This document shows positions 34,573-44,260 of a stretch of 64,000 nucleotides of DNA, in pieces. Source of the stretch: Thiohalocapsa sp963704155 (GTDB lineage Bacteria > Pseudomonadota > Gammaproteobacteria > Chromatiales > Chromatiaceae). Each line of letters begins with the position of its first letter. Position 1 is the first letter of the stretch. Made by a program: the position numbers and the translations under genes. A model generated the notes under the pieces. The model saw only the letters and a list, made by a program, of their open reading frames with translations, was not told the DNA's origin and ran no database searches. Where the stretch lies: positions 1 to 64,000 of the forward strand of contig CAVPHF010000002.1 in assembly GCA_963704155.1 (NCBI GenBank), in the 5' to 3' direction.

Positions 34573-36285
34573 GTGAACGGCAGTTTGAGCGAGCGTGAGC
34601 TGAATTACGGAACCTATCTCGGCGCGATCAAGCGCCACAGGCGTCAAGTCAACTTCTCCGCCGTGATCGAGGCGGAACGGCTGCGGCCTCTGCGCCCGCG
34701 GCTTCGGGCGGTGGATCTGCATCGGTTGCTGACGCCTTACGTCTCCATCCGACTCTCCGAGCAGCTACGTGCGGTCGTGCCCTTGGCGCTGCTGCTGATC
34801 GGCTTTCAGGCGTTGGCGTTGCGCAGCACCTTGCTGAACACCGAGACTGTGGTGCTCGGAATATTGGCGGTCATCATCGGTCTGATGTTCTTCATGGAGG
34901 GGGTCAAGCGCGGCCTGATGCCCTTCGCCGAGAACGTCGGCTTCCATATGCCAGGCCAGATGCATCCGTCGGTACTGCTCGGCTTCAGCCTGCTGCTGGG
35001 CGGTGCCGCCACCTTTGCCGAGCCGGCGATCGGGGCGCTGCAGGCGGCGGCGGATGCGATCTCCAGCGAACGCGCGCCCTGGCTGCGGCAATTGCTCGGG
35101 CCCTATGTGCTGTGGCTGGTGCTGGCCGTCGCCACCGGCGTCGGCCTCGCCGTGAGCTTGGGCATGCTGCGCCTGATGTTCGGTTGGCGGCTCAAGGTGC
35201 TGGTGCTGATGATCGTGCCGCCGACGCTGGCGCTCACCGTCTGGGCCGCGCAGCAGCCGGATCTTGCGCCCATCATCGGTCTCGCCTGGGACTGCGGCGC
35301 CATTACGACCGGACCGGTGACAGTGCCGCTGGTGCTGGCGGTCGGTGTCGGCGTGGCCGCGTCCACGGGTCGAAGCGACAACCCCTTGTCGGGCTTTGGC
35401 ATCGTCACGCTGGCCTCACTGTTCCCGATCGTCGCCGTGCTCGTCGTGGCGATCTATCTGACCGGCCAAGGCGCGGAAGGACTGCTGCCGGTGCAGACAG
35501 TCGCGTCCGACAGCTGGTATGCGGAGAGCCCGTTTGCCGAGATCCTCGGCGCCTTTCGGTCCATCGTGCCGCTGCTGTTGCTGCTCGTGCTGGTACAGGT
35601 GCTGCTGCTGCGACGCCGCATCCGACAGCGTAATGTGTTTATCTACGGCGTCATGATGGCGATCGCCGGCATGGCCCTGTTCAACCTGGGGCTGACCAGC
35701 GGGCTGGTGGCTCTTGGTGAGCAGGCCGGCGTCAATGTGCCCTGGGCCTTCTCGCCGCACTGGCAGACGGGCGCGCCGGCGCTCTATCCGTTCGCGCTCG
35801 GCATTTCCGTTACCTTGCTGTTCGCCTTCATGGTGGGGTACGGCGCCACCGTCGCCGAGCCGGCGCTGAATGCGATGGGCATGACGGTGGAGAACCTCAC
35901 CGATGGCGCCTTCCGCAAGCGCATGCTGATTCACGCGGTGGCGGTCGGTGTCGGCTGCGGCGCGGCACTCGGCGTCAGCCGCATCCTGTTCGATCTGCCG
36001 CTTTGGGTGCTGCTGGTCGTGGGTTATACGCTGGCCCTGGGGCTGACGATCCTGTCGCGCGAAGAACTGGTCAACCTGGCTTGGGATAGCGCCGGCGTGA
36101 CCACTGGACCGGTGACCGTGCCGCTGCTGATGGCCCTGGGCATCGGCTTGGGACACGTCGTCGAGGCCGCCGACGGCTTCGGCATCCTGGCCATGTGCTC
36201 AGTGGGTCCCATCGTGTCGGTCTTGGCCACAGGCCTCTGGACCGATGTCAGGGCCGGTCGTCGTTTCACGAGGAGATTGGCATGA
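34573..36285 (+). CDS. DUF1538 family transporter (two DUF1538 repeats)
   Basis: About 570 residues from the GTG at 34573 (a TTG at 34585 is an alternative). Two homologous membrane halves each carry the DUF1538 signature: GLAWDCGAITTGPVTVPLVLA and, in the second half, NLAWDSAGVTTGPVTVPLLMA. Each half also has a FxEPA motif (TFAEPAIGAL and TVAEPALNAMG). About 12 helices are predicted. The inverted or tandem repeat pattern is typical of secondary transporters. The substrate of the family is unknown. The stop overlaps the start of a PII-like gene (ATGA), and a second PII-like gene follows, which implies control by a cytoplasmic nucleotide-sensing protein. Confidence 0.9.
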   Translation: MNGSLSERELNYGTYLGAIKRHRRQVNFSAVIEAERLRPLRPRLRAVDLHRLLTPYVSIRLSEQLRAVVPLALLLIGFQALALRSTLLNTETVVLGILAVIIGLMFFMEGVKRGLMPFAENVGFHMPGQMHPSVLLGFSLLLGGAATFAEPAIGALQAAADAISSERAPWLRQLLGPYVLWLVLAVATGVGLAVSLGMLRLMFGWRLKVLVLMIVPPTLALTVWAAQQPDLAPIIGLAWDCGAITTGPVTVPLVLAVGVGVAASTGRSDNPLSGFGIVTLASLFPIVAVLVVAIYLTGQGAEGLLPVQTVASDSWYAESPFAEILGAFRSIVPLLLLLVLVQVLLLRRRIRQRNVFIYGVMMAIAGMALFNLGLTSGLVALGEQAGVNVPWAFSPHWQTGAPALYPFALGISVTLLFAFMVGYGATVAEPALNAMGMTVENLTDGAFRKRMLIHAVAVGVGCGAALGVSRILFDLPLWVLLVVGYTLALGLTILSREELVNLAWDSAGVTTGPVTVPLLMALGIGLGHVVEAADGFGILAMCSVGPIVSVLATGLWTDVRAGRRFTRRLA

Positions 36286-36665
36286 GCACTAACAACGAAC
36301 TGATCGTGCTGACCGGGGTGACGCTGCTCACCGCCGTTGTGCAGCGAGGGACCGCCGACATGGTGGTCAAGGTCGCGATGGAGGCCGGTGCGCAGGGCGC
36401 AACGGTGTTCCACGCCCATGGCAGCGGCATTCGCCAGAAGCACCTCGGCGTCTTGGGTCTGACGGTCGACAACGAGAAGGAGATCATCTACATCGTGGTG
36501 CCCAACGAGCAGGCGGACCACATCTTCGAGCGCGTATTCGTCACGGCCAAGATGGACACGCCGGGCATGGGCATCCTCTGGCTGACCAGGTTGCAGAAGA
36601 TGGCCACTTATATACCCCCCGAGATCGCGGCCCGCTTCGGTGTACATACGGAGCGCCGCGAATGA
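36282..36665 (+). CDS. PII-like signalling protein 1, coupled to DUF1538 transporter
   Basis: A 127-residue protein of the PII/GlnK fold: LLTAVVQRGTADMVVKVAMEAGAQGATVFHAHGSG, then EIIYIVVPNEQADHIFERVFVTAKMDTPGMGILWL. The T-loop region (ATVFHAHGSGIRQKHLGVLG) lacks the GlnB uridylylation tyrosine context. It is therefore PII-like rather than a nitrogen regulator proper. It starts inside the transporter stop codon (ATGA), with AGGAG upstream. Such proteins bind nucleotides as trimers and gate or shield a partner transporter. That role is inferred here from the coupling. Confidence 0.85.
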   Translation: MSTNNELIVLTGVTLLTAVVQRGTADMVVKVAMEAGAQGATVFHAHGSGIRQKHLGVLGLTVDNEKEIIYIVVPNEQADHIFERVFVTAKMDTPGMGILWLTRLQKMATYIPPEIAARFGVHTERRE

Positions 36666-37030
36666 GTGTGCTGGGGCACATCGGCTATGGTGTCGAGAAG
36701 AAGTTGATCACGGCGATCGCGCTGAGCGGCCGCGGCTTGGAGCTGATGAAGTTGGTCGAGGAGCAAGAGGGCGTGCTCTCGGTGACCCACCACCATGCGC
36801 GCGGCACCGATCCGCGGGGCCGCCGTTCGGGCGCTCTGGTGTGGGTCGAGCGTGATGTGGTGATGGTGCTGGTGGAGGCGCCACATGCCGACGCAATCTT
36901 CAATCTGCTGTTCGATGCCGGCCAGCTAGGGGTGTCCCATCAAGGCGTGATCTTCATGGACGAGGTCTGCCGCGGGCATCCGATGATGCCGTTTCCGATT
37001 GGGTTCGAGCCCGAGGGGTCGCCGACCTAG
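36662..37030 (+). CDS. PII-like signalling protein 2
   Basis: A 122-residue protein with a PII-like core: KKLITAIALSGRGLELMKLVEEQEGVLSVTHHHARGTD, VVMVLVEAPHADAIFNLLFDAGQLGVSHQGVIFMDEV. The T-loop segment is short and Arg-rich (ARGTDPRGRRSG). The C-terminus is proline-rich (HPMMPFPIGFEPEGSPT). Its ATG overlaps the stop of the first PII-like gene (ATGA). The two paralogues could form mixed trimers or respond to different effectors. No uridylylation motif is seen. Confidence 0.82.
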   Translation: MSVLGHIGYGVEKKLITAIALSGRGLELMKLVEEQEGVLSVTHHHARGTDPRGRRSGALVWVERDVVMVLVEAPHADAIFNLLFDAGQLGVSHQGVIFMDEVCRGHPMMPFPIGFEPEGSPT

Positions 37031-37287
37031 CCGAAGAGTTCGAGAGCGCCCAATTTCAGAGCATCTCCGAGGGCCAATCTCAGGGCGCCGGGTATTGACT
37101 TCTGCCGCGGTCAAGCGCGGCCGGATCGGTCCCGCACAGATCTCTGTTCGGCTGTTCGCGAAACCGGGCTCGATCCGGAGCTGTTCCCAAGCGAGCCGCT
37201 TTATGGCTTCGCGGAGCTGCTCGGCGAGCAGGGGCCGGCCTGATTGCGGGTCCATCCTTCGGCGGGGCAGGCCCATCCCTGCGATAG

Positions 37288-37689
37288 TTACATCTTCTCA
37301 GCCAGATAGGCGCCCAAGTCCATGTCGGTGCCAAGGATGTGCCCAACCAGCCAGCGCTCGAGGTGCTCAATCTCGTCGGCGGAGACGGCCTTGCCTTCAG
37401 CGAGAAGTTTGCGTTGCAGCTCCTTGCCGCTCTCGATCAGTTCCTCGTGCTCCGCCTTGTGTGCCGTCAGGCCGTCGTAGCCATACCTCAGCATCAGCCG
37501 TTCCTCGTGGCGAAAGTGCCAGGCGGTGCCGGCCATCAGCTCCTCGGTCAGCGCCGCGATATAGTCGTTTGACTCGCGGTCGACGACCGCATGCTTGAGC
37601 AGGTTGTAAAGGTCCACGAGCCGGCGGTGATCTTCGTCGATCTCCGGTACCTCGACGCTCAGCGTGCGGTCCCAAACCAAGTCTTTCAT
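37288..37689 (-). CDS. Bacteriohemerythrin
   Basis: A 133-residue four-helix diiron O2-binding protein starting MKDLVWDRTLSVEVPEIDEDHRRLVDLYNLL. Iron ligands follow the family pattern: H in DEDHRRL, H and E in TAWHFRHEERLM, H in AHKAEHEEL, and H/D in VGHILGTDMDLG. The ATG at 37689 has AGGA 6 bases upstream and fits the family start. An upstream in-frame start at 37761 adds a non-homologous leader. It probably stores, transports or senses O2. It is a single-gene unit that faces the PII-like genes. Confidence 0.92.
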   Translation of the reverse strand: MKDLVWDRTLSVEVPEIDEDHRRLVDLYNLLKHAVVDRESNDYIAALTEELMAGTAWHFRHEERLMLRYGYDGLTAHKAEHEELIESGKELQRKLLAEGKAVSADEIEHLERWLVGHILGTDMDLGAYLAEKM

Positions 37690-37972
37690 GCTGTCCTGCC
37701 TCGCCGTGGATCTGTGGTCGTGCTCGATGAAGGCGATTACTGCCTGATCGGGTCCGATCACAGTTTAGCCGGCTTGCCGTTGCGTTAGTATCCCGTCTGC
37801 CGGCATTCTGGGCAGGCGCGCGTGCCAAGCCTTATGCGACGACCGGTGTCGGCTCGATGCTATGCCACTGTGACCCTCTCCGTCCGCTTCGATCCAGCAG
37901 TCATGCTCATCGTGCCTTTGATCGTCACTCCGGTCCGCTTCCAGCGGCCATCGCGCTGCTGAGGCGCGCAGG

Positions 37973-39835
37973 ATGGACAACATCGGTGCGTGGCAGCGCT
38001 CGATTCCGGCCGGGGTCTTGTGTCTCGCACTGCTTATCGGCGTGCGTGTCGGCGTCGCCGATCCGCCCGCCTATCAGCTCAGCATTTCACCTACCGGGGA
38101 CGAAACGATCGATCAGGCGCTGGCCGATGCCTCCCTGCTCGCCACACTGCGCGACGACGCCCCCGTGGGTGCCTTCGCGCTGATCTCGCGCGCCGAGACC
38201 GATGCCGCTCGACTGGAGACCGTGCTCAGGAGTTTCGGTTACTACGACGGCCTGGTCGACATCCGCATCGCCGCGAGCGCCATCGATGACCCGGCGCTGC
38301 TGCCGCTGCTCGAGGACCGGCCGCCTGGCACGCCGGTGCCGGTGACTGTCGCCGTCGACACCGGTCCACTTTACCGTCTGGGTCAGGTGCGGCTCGAGGG
38401 CCTGTTGCCGGAACAGGTGCGGGCTGCATTCGATCTCCGACCCGGCGACCCGGCGCGCGCCGCGCCGGTGCTGGCGGCCGGAACAGCGGTGTTGACCGCG
38501 CTGCTCGAGGATGGCTTCGCGCTGGCTAAGGTGTCGCCACCCGATGCGCTGGTCGATCACGACAGCCGGACCATGGACGTCGTCTATCGTGCGCACCCCG
38601 GCCCGCGGCTCGACATCGGCGCGATAACGATCATCGGTCTCGAACGGCTCAGACAGAGCTACGTCCTGCGCCGTCTAGGTCTGGAGCCCGGCGAGCCGTT
38701 CAGCCCGAGCCGGCTGGAGGCGGCGCGCGCGGACCTGATGGCAAGCGGCGCACTGGCCTGGGCGCGCCTCACCCCGGGTACGGCGCCCGATGCCCAAGCG
38801 CGCCTGCCGCTCACACTGGAGGTCGCCGAACGCCCGCAGCGGGTCGTCCGCTTGGCGGGCGCATACTCGAGCAACGAGGGGGCGACCGTCTCCAGCAGCT
38901 GGACGCACCGCAATCTGTTCGGCGGCGCCGAACGCCTGACCTTGCGGGGCGACGTCGGCGAGTTGGCGGCAAACAGCCGGGATGAGCTGAGTTATCTGGC
39001 GGAGGCCACGCTGACCATCCCTGACATCTGGTTGCGGGATCTCGATCTGCGCCTGACCCTGGGGGCCGTCAGCGACCACCCCGATGCCTTCGACCGCGAT
39101 GCCGTGACGGCTGGAGCCGCACTGCAGCGGCGCATCTCGGCCCGGCTCTCCGCCAGCGGGGGTCTGGCCTACGAGCAGTCCCGGGTCGCCCAGGATGGGC
39201 CGGCGCGCGATTATCGGCTGTTCTCGCTGCCGCTGATGCTGGATTACGACGGCAGCGACGATTTGCTCGACCCGCGCCACGGCCTGCGTATCGCCGCGCA
39301 GCTATCGCCAACACGCGTGCTCGAAGGCGATGCTCAAGGGTTTGTGCTGGGCCGTCTCAGTGCATCGGCCTATCTCAGCCTCGGCGGCCATTCTGCGGTT
39401 GAGCTGGCGAGCGAGCGGACGCTGCTGGCCGGGCGCCTGGTCGTCGGCAGCATCGTCGGTGCCGAGCCCGATGCAGTGCCACCGGATTGGCGCTTCTACG
39501 CCGGTGGCGGCGGGTCGGTGCGCGGCTATGCATACCAGTCTATCGGACCGCGTACGCCGTCCGGCCAGCCCGCCGGCGGCGACGGGCTGCTGGAAGGCAG
39601 CGTGGAGCTTCGGCAGTGGCTGCGGGGCAACTGGGGCATGGTCGCCTTCGCCGATGCCGGAGCGGTCTCAGAGAACGGCATCCCCGGCGCCGGCAGTCTG
39701 GCAGTCGGTGTTGGGCTCGGTGTGCGTTACCTGACCCCGGTGGGGCCGGTGCGCGTCGACCTCGCGACACCCCTCGATCGCGACATCGATAACTCGCTGG
39801 TGCAGCTCTATATCGGCATCGGCCAGGCCTTTTGA
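37973..39835 (+). CDS. tamA: TamA-like Omp85 outer-membrane assembly protein
   Basis: A 620-residue protein. A signal peptide (to about residue 29) is followed by POTRA domains (about 30-275, including GPLYRLGQVRLEGLLPEQV and GPRLDIGAITIIGLERLRQSYVLRRLGLEPGEPF). A 16-strand barrel follows, with the L6-loop motif VRGY at 516-519 and a terminal aromatic residue (IGIGQAF). With TamB it forms the translocation and assembly module, which links inner and outer membranes and supports insertion of outer-membrane proteins and, by later work, lipid transport. The tamB start overlaps its stop (TGATG). Confidence 0.93.
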   Translation: MDNIGAWQRSIPAGVLCLALLIGVRVGVADPPAYQLSISPTGDETIDQALADASLLATLRDDAPVGAFALISRAETDAARLETVLRSFGYYDGLVDIRIAASAIDDPALLPLLEDRPPGTPVPVTVAVDTGPLYRLGQVRLEGLLPEQVRAAFDLRPGDPARAAPVLAAGTAVLTALLEDGFALAKVSPPDALVDHDSRTMDVVYRAHPGPRLDIGAITIIGLERLRQSYVLRRLGLEPGEPFSPSRLEAARADLMASGALAWARLTPGTAPDAQARLPLTLEVAERPQRVVRLAGAYSSNEGATVSSSWTHRNLFGGAERLTLRGDVGELAANSRDELSYLAEATLTIPDIWLRDLDLRLTLGAVSDHPDAFDRDAVTAGAALQRRISARLSASGGLAYEQSRVAQDGPARDYRLFSLPLMLDYDGSDDLLDPRHGLRIAAQLSPTRVLEGDAQGFVLGRLSASAYLSLGGHSAVELASERTLLAGRLVVGSIVGAEPDAVPPDWRFYAGGGGSVRGYAYQSIGPRTPSGQPAGGDGLLEGSVELRQWLRGNWGMVAFADAGAVSENGIPGAGSLAVGVGLGVRYLTPVGPVRVDLATPLDRDIDNSLVQLYIGIGQAF

Positions 39836-42800
39836 TGCACCGGCGCGCATTGCAACTGCTGGCCGGTGTGCTGCTGTCTTCGCTGGTGCTCTCGCTGACG
39901 CTGTTGGCCTTGCTGCTTGCGCTCAATACCGAGCCGGGGCGCCGGTTGCTGGCGCAAGCCATCCACCAGGCCAGCGATGGGCGGGTGCAGATCGATGATC
40001 TCAGCGGCTGGATGCCGTTCGCGCCGCTTGTCGGGCGCTTGGACGTGCGCGACAGCGACGGCGTATGGCTGACTGTGCAGGACGCCGCGCTGAGTGTCGA
40101 TGCCAGCGCATTAACGCGCGGCGAGCTCGCCATCAGCGCGCTCACCGCAGGATCGGTCGGCATCATCCGTCTGCCGGCGCGCGATAACGACGCGGCATCC
40201 GGCGTCAGCGTGCCGATGCCGATCACGCTTCGGCATTTGAGAATCGAGACGCTCGACCTCGGGCAGGTCATTCCGGACACGCCGCCGCTCACGATTGACG
40301 GCAGCCTGCGCTACCTGGGCTCGGGCGACGCCGCCGCCGTGGTGCTGCTGACCGTCGCCGAGCGTCCAGACCGCTATCGATTGAAGCTGATGATCCGCGA
40401 CGGACAGATCGGTCTTGAGCTGGCCGTGCGCGAGGGCGCAGACGGGCTGCTGTCGAGTCTGGCCGAGGCGCGTGGCCTGCGCCTGCCGCCGAGCCTGTCG
40501 GATTGGCGGCTCGATGCAGCAGCGGCCGGGCCGCCCGCGGCGCTGGCGTTGCGCGCCAGGCTGTCGGCCGGCCCTGTGGCCGCCGCGATGAGCGGCTTGA
40601 TCGACCTAGACAGCCAGGACGCGACGCGGCTGCACCTGGCCGCCGACACCTCGGAGCTGAGCCTGGCGGCGGCCGCAGGTGAGGGCATTGGCTGGCAAGG
40701 TCTTGCCATCCGTGCCGATCTGAGCGGACCGCTCGCATCACCGCGAGTCAGCGCCCGTATTGAGGCCGACGGGCTCTCCGCCGGCGATCTCGGTCTCGAT
40801 GCGCGGCTGCAAGTCGACGGCTTGCTCAACCGGCAGCCATCGCTGAGCGCGCGAGGGGAGATTGGGCTGACTCGGGCGCCGGAGCCATTGGCGGCGCTGG
40901 TGGGGCCGGCGGCGCAGGTGTTGTGGGTGGCCCGACAGGAGTCGAATGGCTGGCGGGTCGAAGCCGGAACCATCGAGACGCCGATCGCGCGAGGCGCCGT
41001 TCGGGGCATGCTGGGTGCGGACATCCTCGGCCTCGGCTGGACGCTCGGCCTGGCTGAGATAGGCCGGCTTGCGCCCGGCTGGTCGGGCCGAGTGGATGCG
41101 CAGGGGAGCTTGACCGGCAGCCCGCGTGCGGCCGAACTGATCGCTGACTTGGCCGCCGAGCTTGGCCTGATCGCTGACCCCGGCGCCGCGGTTGCTGGCC
41201 AGCTTTCGGGCCAAGTTGCGGGCCAAGTTGCGGGACGGTTATCGGCCCATGCGAACGCCCAGATGGCCGCCCCGCACGGGCGTATCGATCTCTCGGGAAC
41301 CTGGGCCGGTCAGCCTCTCAGCCTTGCGTTGCAGGCCGGCCGTGCCGCGGACGCCGGCTGGGCGCTGGTCCTCGACGACAGTCGCTGGGCGAGCCTGTCG
41401 GCATCCGGCAGACTGCGATTGGCGGCCGGGGCCGCGCTGCCGCAAGCAGAAGTACGGCTCCGTGTGGAGCAACTGGCCGATCTCGGTCCACCGGTCGCCG
41501 CGCTGGCTGCGGTGCTGGGTCGCCCGCCGCTCGATCAAGCGCTCACCGAGTCCTTGGCGGGTCGGCTCGATATCCAGCTGGAGTTGACCGATCGCGGAAG
41601 CGCGTTGCTCGACCTCGATGGTCAGTCGCTGAGACTGCCCGCGTCCGTCGAGGCCGAGGCGCTAAGCCTGAGGGCCCGGATCATCGACCCCACCGGTGTC
41701 GCCGACACAACTGCGACATTGCAGTTGCGTGGCCTCTCGCGCGGGGACCTTGCCGGGGATCTCAGCTTGAACGCCGCCGGCCCGGTCGCCAACCTAGAAA
41801 TCGATGCAAATGCTGGGCTGACCACGCCCCAGGGTCCGGCCAGCGTTGCGGCGACGGCCAGGCTCGATGCCGCAGCGCGCCGGCTGACGCTTGAACGCCT
41901 GACGGGCGGCACAGCGGCAGACGAGCGGCTGCGCCTGCTGCAGCCGGCGACACTGGACTTCGCCGAGGGTCTCGCGGTGGATCGCCTGCGCGTTGCGCTG
42001 GGGCGGGGCACGGTCGTGCTGAACGGACGCTTGCGGCCGCGCCTCGATCTCGAGGCAGCCATCAGCGATCTACCGCTGGAGACGCTCCGTGCTCTGGCGC
42101 CTGCTCTGGCCGCTGATTCGGCCCCTGAGCCGGCTCCCGATCTAGCGCCTGAGCGGGCCAGCCGCCCCGCGGTGACGGGTACACTGAATGCGCAAGCCCG
42201 CCTGACCGGCACGCCGAGCGCCCCTGTCGGTACTCTGAGCGCCGAGGCCAGCGGCGTGCGCCTGACGATCGGTCCCGGCCGTGGGCTGGCGCCGGCAAAG
42301 CTCAGGCTGGCCACAAGTCTGAATCCGACCGACACCGAGATCGACCTGCGAGCCGAGGCCGGCGAATCGTCCAACCTGCGCCTGCGTGGGCAGGTCGCCG
42401 GTCCGCTCGCGGCGCCGGGTGCGCTGGCGCTGACGGCCGACGGGCGTGTCGATCTGGCGCTGTTGAATCCCTTGTTGAATGCCGCCGGACGTCAGACGGC
42501 CGGACAACTTCTGCTCGATGCGAGCGTCGGCGGCAGCGTCAACGCGCCGCGTCTCGATGGCCGCCTGCGGTTCATCGGCGCCGCGCTGAGCGACCTTCGG
42601 CTGGGCATCAACCTCAATGAGGTCGCCGGTGTGCTGACTCTCTCCGGTGAGGAGCTTCGCATTGAGCGCCTGACTGGGCGAGCCGGTGACGGCAGCGTCG
42701 CACTGACCGGCAGCCTCGGTATACTCACGCCAGAACTGCCGGTCGATCTGCGCCTGACCGCCGAGCGGGCCGATCTGGTGCAGCTCGACCGGCTGGATGT

Positions 42801-43704
42801 CAACGCCGATGCCGACCTGACCCTGCGCGGGCTCGCCGGCGATCAGCTGAGCGCCGCCGGCAGCATTCGCTTTGGCCGCTTCGACATTCGCCTGCCGGAG
42901 CGCCTGCCGGCAAACATCGCGACGCTGGAGGTACGCGAGCGTGGCACCCCGCGGCGGCAGCGCGTGACGGTGCGCGCGCCTGCCTTTCAGCCTCGGCTGC
43001 TGTTCGATCTGCTGCTGTCGGCGCCGCGCACGATCAGGGTCCTCGGTCGCGGCGTCGATGCCGAGCTTGGCGGCGAGCTGCGCCTGCGCGGCAGTCTCCA
43101 GCAGCCAGAGATCACCGGCGGCTTCGATCTCGTGCGTGGCGAATACAGCCTGGTCGGGAAGCCGCTGCGCTTCACCCGCGGGCGCATCGCGTTTGAGGGT
43201 GCCGCCGGGTTAGAGCCCACGCTCGATCTGGAGGCGCGTGTCAACGCCGCCGGCAGCACCGCGATCTTGGCCGTCCTCGGAACCCCGAGCGCGCCGCGCA
43301 TCGAGCTGCGCGGCGAGCCGGAGCTGCCGCCCGATGAGGTGCTGTCGCGGCTGTTGTTCGGCACCGCCAGCGGTCGCCTGTCGGCCTGGCAGATTGCGCG
43401 CATCGGGCTCGCCGCGACCTCGCTGACCGGCATCGAGAGCGGCGGCCCAGGAATGCTGGAGCGAATACGCGGCGGCCTGGGCCTGGGAAGACTGAGCATC
43501 GGCGAAGATCAACGCGGGGACCTGACACTGGAGGCCGGGCGACGCCTGTCCGAGCGCGTCTATCTGGGCGCTCGGCAGGGCACACGTGCTGGCGAGACGC
43601 AGGGCGTCTTGCGACTGGATGCGACGCCTCGGATCAGGCTAGAGACCGATATCGGCGCCTCCGGCGGCGCGCGTGCCGGTGCGGCATTCGAGCTGGAATA
43701 CTGA
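39835..43704 (+). CDS. tamB: TamB-like intermembrane bridging protein
   Basis: A 1289-residue protein with one N-terminal membrane anchor (about 6-29, LLAGVLLSSLVLSLTLLALLLAL). A very long beta-rich, repetitive periplasmic region follows. The C-terminal DUF490 domain has RGEYSLVGKPLRFTRGRIAFEG and DEVLSRLLFGTASGRLSAWQIA. The ATG at 39835 shares a base with the tamA stop. A Pro/Ala/Glu-rich linker lies near residues 753-778, and a short 12-base duplication (GGCCAAGTTGCG) near 41210-41232 repeats a GQVA unit. It partners with TamA. AsmA-like proteins of this kind are thought to form hydrophobic grooves that carry phospholipids. Confidence 0.93.
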   Translation: MHRRALQLLAGVLLSSLVLSLTLLALLLALNTEPGRRLLAQAIHQASDGRVQIDDLSGWMPFAPLVGRLDVRDSDGVWLTVQDAALSVDASALTRGELAISALTAGSVGIIRLPARDNDAASGVSVPMPITLRHLRIETLDLGQVIPDTPPLTIDGSLRYLGSGDAAAVVLLTVAERPDRYRLKLMIRDGQIGLELAVREGADGLLSSLAEARGLRLPPSLSDWRLDAAAAGPPAALALRARLSAGPVAAAMSGLIDLDSQDATRLHLAADTSELSLAAAAGEGIGWQGLAIRADLSGPLASPRVSARIEADGLSAGDLGLDARLQVDGLLNRQPSLSARGEIGLTRAPEPLAALVGPAAQVLWVARQESNGWRVEAGTIETPIARGAVRGMLGADILGLGWTLGLAEIGRLAPGWSGRVDAQGSLTGSPRAAELIADLAAELGLIADPGAAVAGQLSGQVAGQVAGRLSAHANAQMAAPHGRIDLSGTWAGQPLSLALQAGRAADAGWALVLDDSRWASLSASGRLRLAAGAALPQAEVRLRVEQLADLGPPVAALAAVLGRPPLDQALTESLAGRLDIQLELTDRGSALLDLDGQSLRLPASVEAEALSLRARIIDPTGVADTTATLQLRGLSRGDLAGDLSLNAAGPVANLEIDANAGLTTPQGPASVAATARLDAAARRLTLERLTGGTAADERLRLLQPATLDFAEGLAVDRLRVALGRGTVVLNGRLRPRLDLEAAISDLPLETLRALAPALAADSAPEPAPDLAPERASRPAVTGTLNAQARLTGTPSAPVGTLSAEASGVRLTIGPGRGLAPAKLRLATSLNPTDTEIDLRAEAGESSNLRLRGQVAGPLAAPGALALTADGRVDLALLNPLLNAAGRQTAGQLLLDASVGGSVNAPRLDGRLRFIGAALSDLRLGINLNEVAGVLTLSGEELRIERLTGRAGDGSVALTGSLGILTPELPVDLRLTAERADLVQLDRLDVNADADLTLRGLAGDQLSAAGSIRFGRFDIRLPERLPANIATLEVRERGTPRRQRVTVRAPAFQPRLLFDLLLSAPRTIRVLGRGVDAELGGELRLRGSLQQPEITGGFDLVRGEYSLVGKPLRFTRGRIAFEGAAGLEPTLDLEARVNAAGSTAILAVLGTPSAPRIELRGEPELPPDEVLSRLLFGTASGRLSAWQIARIGLAATSLTGIESGGPGMLERIRGGLGLGRLSIGEDQRGDLTLEAGRRLSERVYLGARQGTRAGETQGVLRLDATPRIRLETDIGASGGARAGAAFELEY

Positions 43705-44011
43705 TCCGCACGCTGCCTTGGCCTGCTCCCTTTGAGACAGCCCGACAGGTCAGTTCTGGGTAAAGGCCGCTGCGCCTCCCATGGGCGCACCCGCCGCCTG
43801 GCTCTGTTACAGCGTTGGAATAGTCTGACTATCCCGCCGCGTTTTGCCTTGCCAGACACCCCGCGGGACGCACCCTGGGGGCCGTGCAACCGCGGTTTCC
43901 AGGTTGAATACACTTGCATTGGGCTACACTTTTCCTACTCGTAGACGCTAGCGCCATCCATGCGTCGCCCAAACTGCCCCCGCAGCTTCTAGCGCACAGC
44001 CGAGGTGTCCG
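43705..44011. other. Intergenic region upstream of CWC protein gene, with a weak promoter candidate
   Basis: No gene is seen. A possible sigma-70 pair is TTGAAT (43904-43909) and TACACT (43925-43930), but the spacing of 15 bases is short. No T-rich terminator after tamB is visible. Confidence 0.35.
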
Positions 44012-44260
44012 ATGAGTGACGAGCAATCCACGACCGCCGAAACGGCCTCTGGCCCAAAGACCTGCGCTCGTTGCGGCGCAAGCTTTGTCTGCAAGGTCGA
44101 TGACCTGCCCCGCTGCCAGTGCGTCAATGTCAGCCTGTCGCCGGGGCTCTTGAATCAGCTCAAGGGGCATTACAGCGACTGTCTGTGCTCCCGCTGCCTG
44201 AAGGAACTCGCCGGCAAGGAGCGCGATGGTGACCTGGTGCTGACGGAAGGTGCGGTCTGA
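44012..44260 (+). CDS. Cysteine-rich CWC family protein
   Basis: An 82-residue protein with paired cysteines: CARCGASFVC (residues 23-32), RCQCVNV, and DCLCSRCLKEL. This is the pattern of the small cysteine-rich CWC family. Its cysteines probably bind zinc. GAGG lies upstream of the ATG. The function of the family is unknown. It precedes the EgtD-like cluster by 320 bases on the same strand, but there is no sign of co-transcription. Confidence 0.82.
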   Translation: MSDEQSTTAETASGPKTCARCGASFVCKVDDLPRCQCVNVSLSPGLLNQLKGHYSDCLCSRCLKELAGKERDGDLVLTEGAV

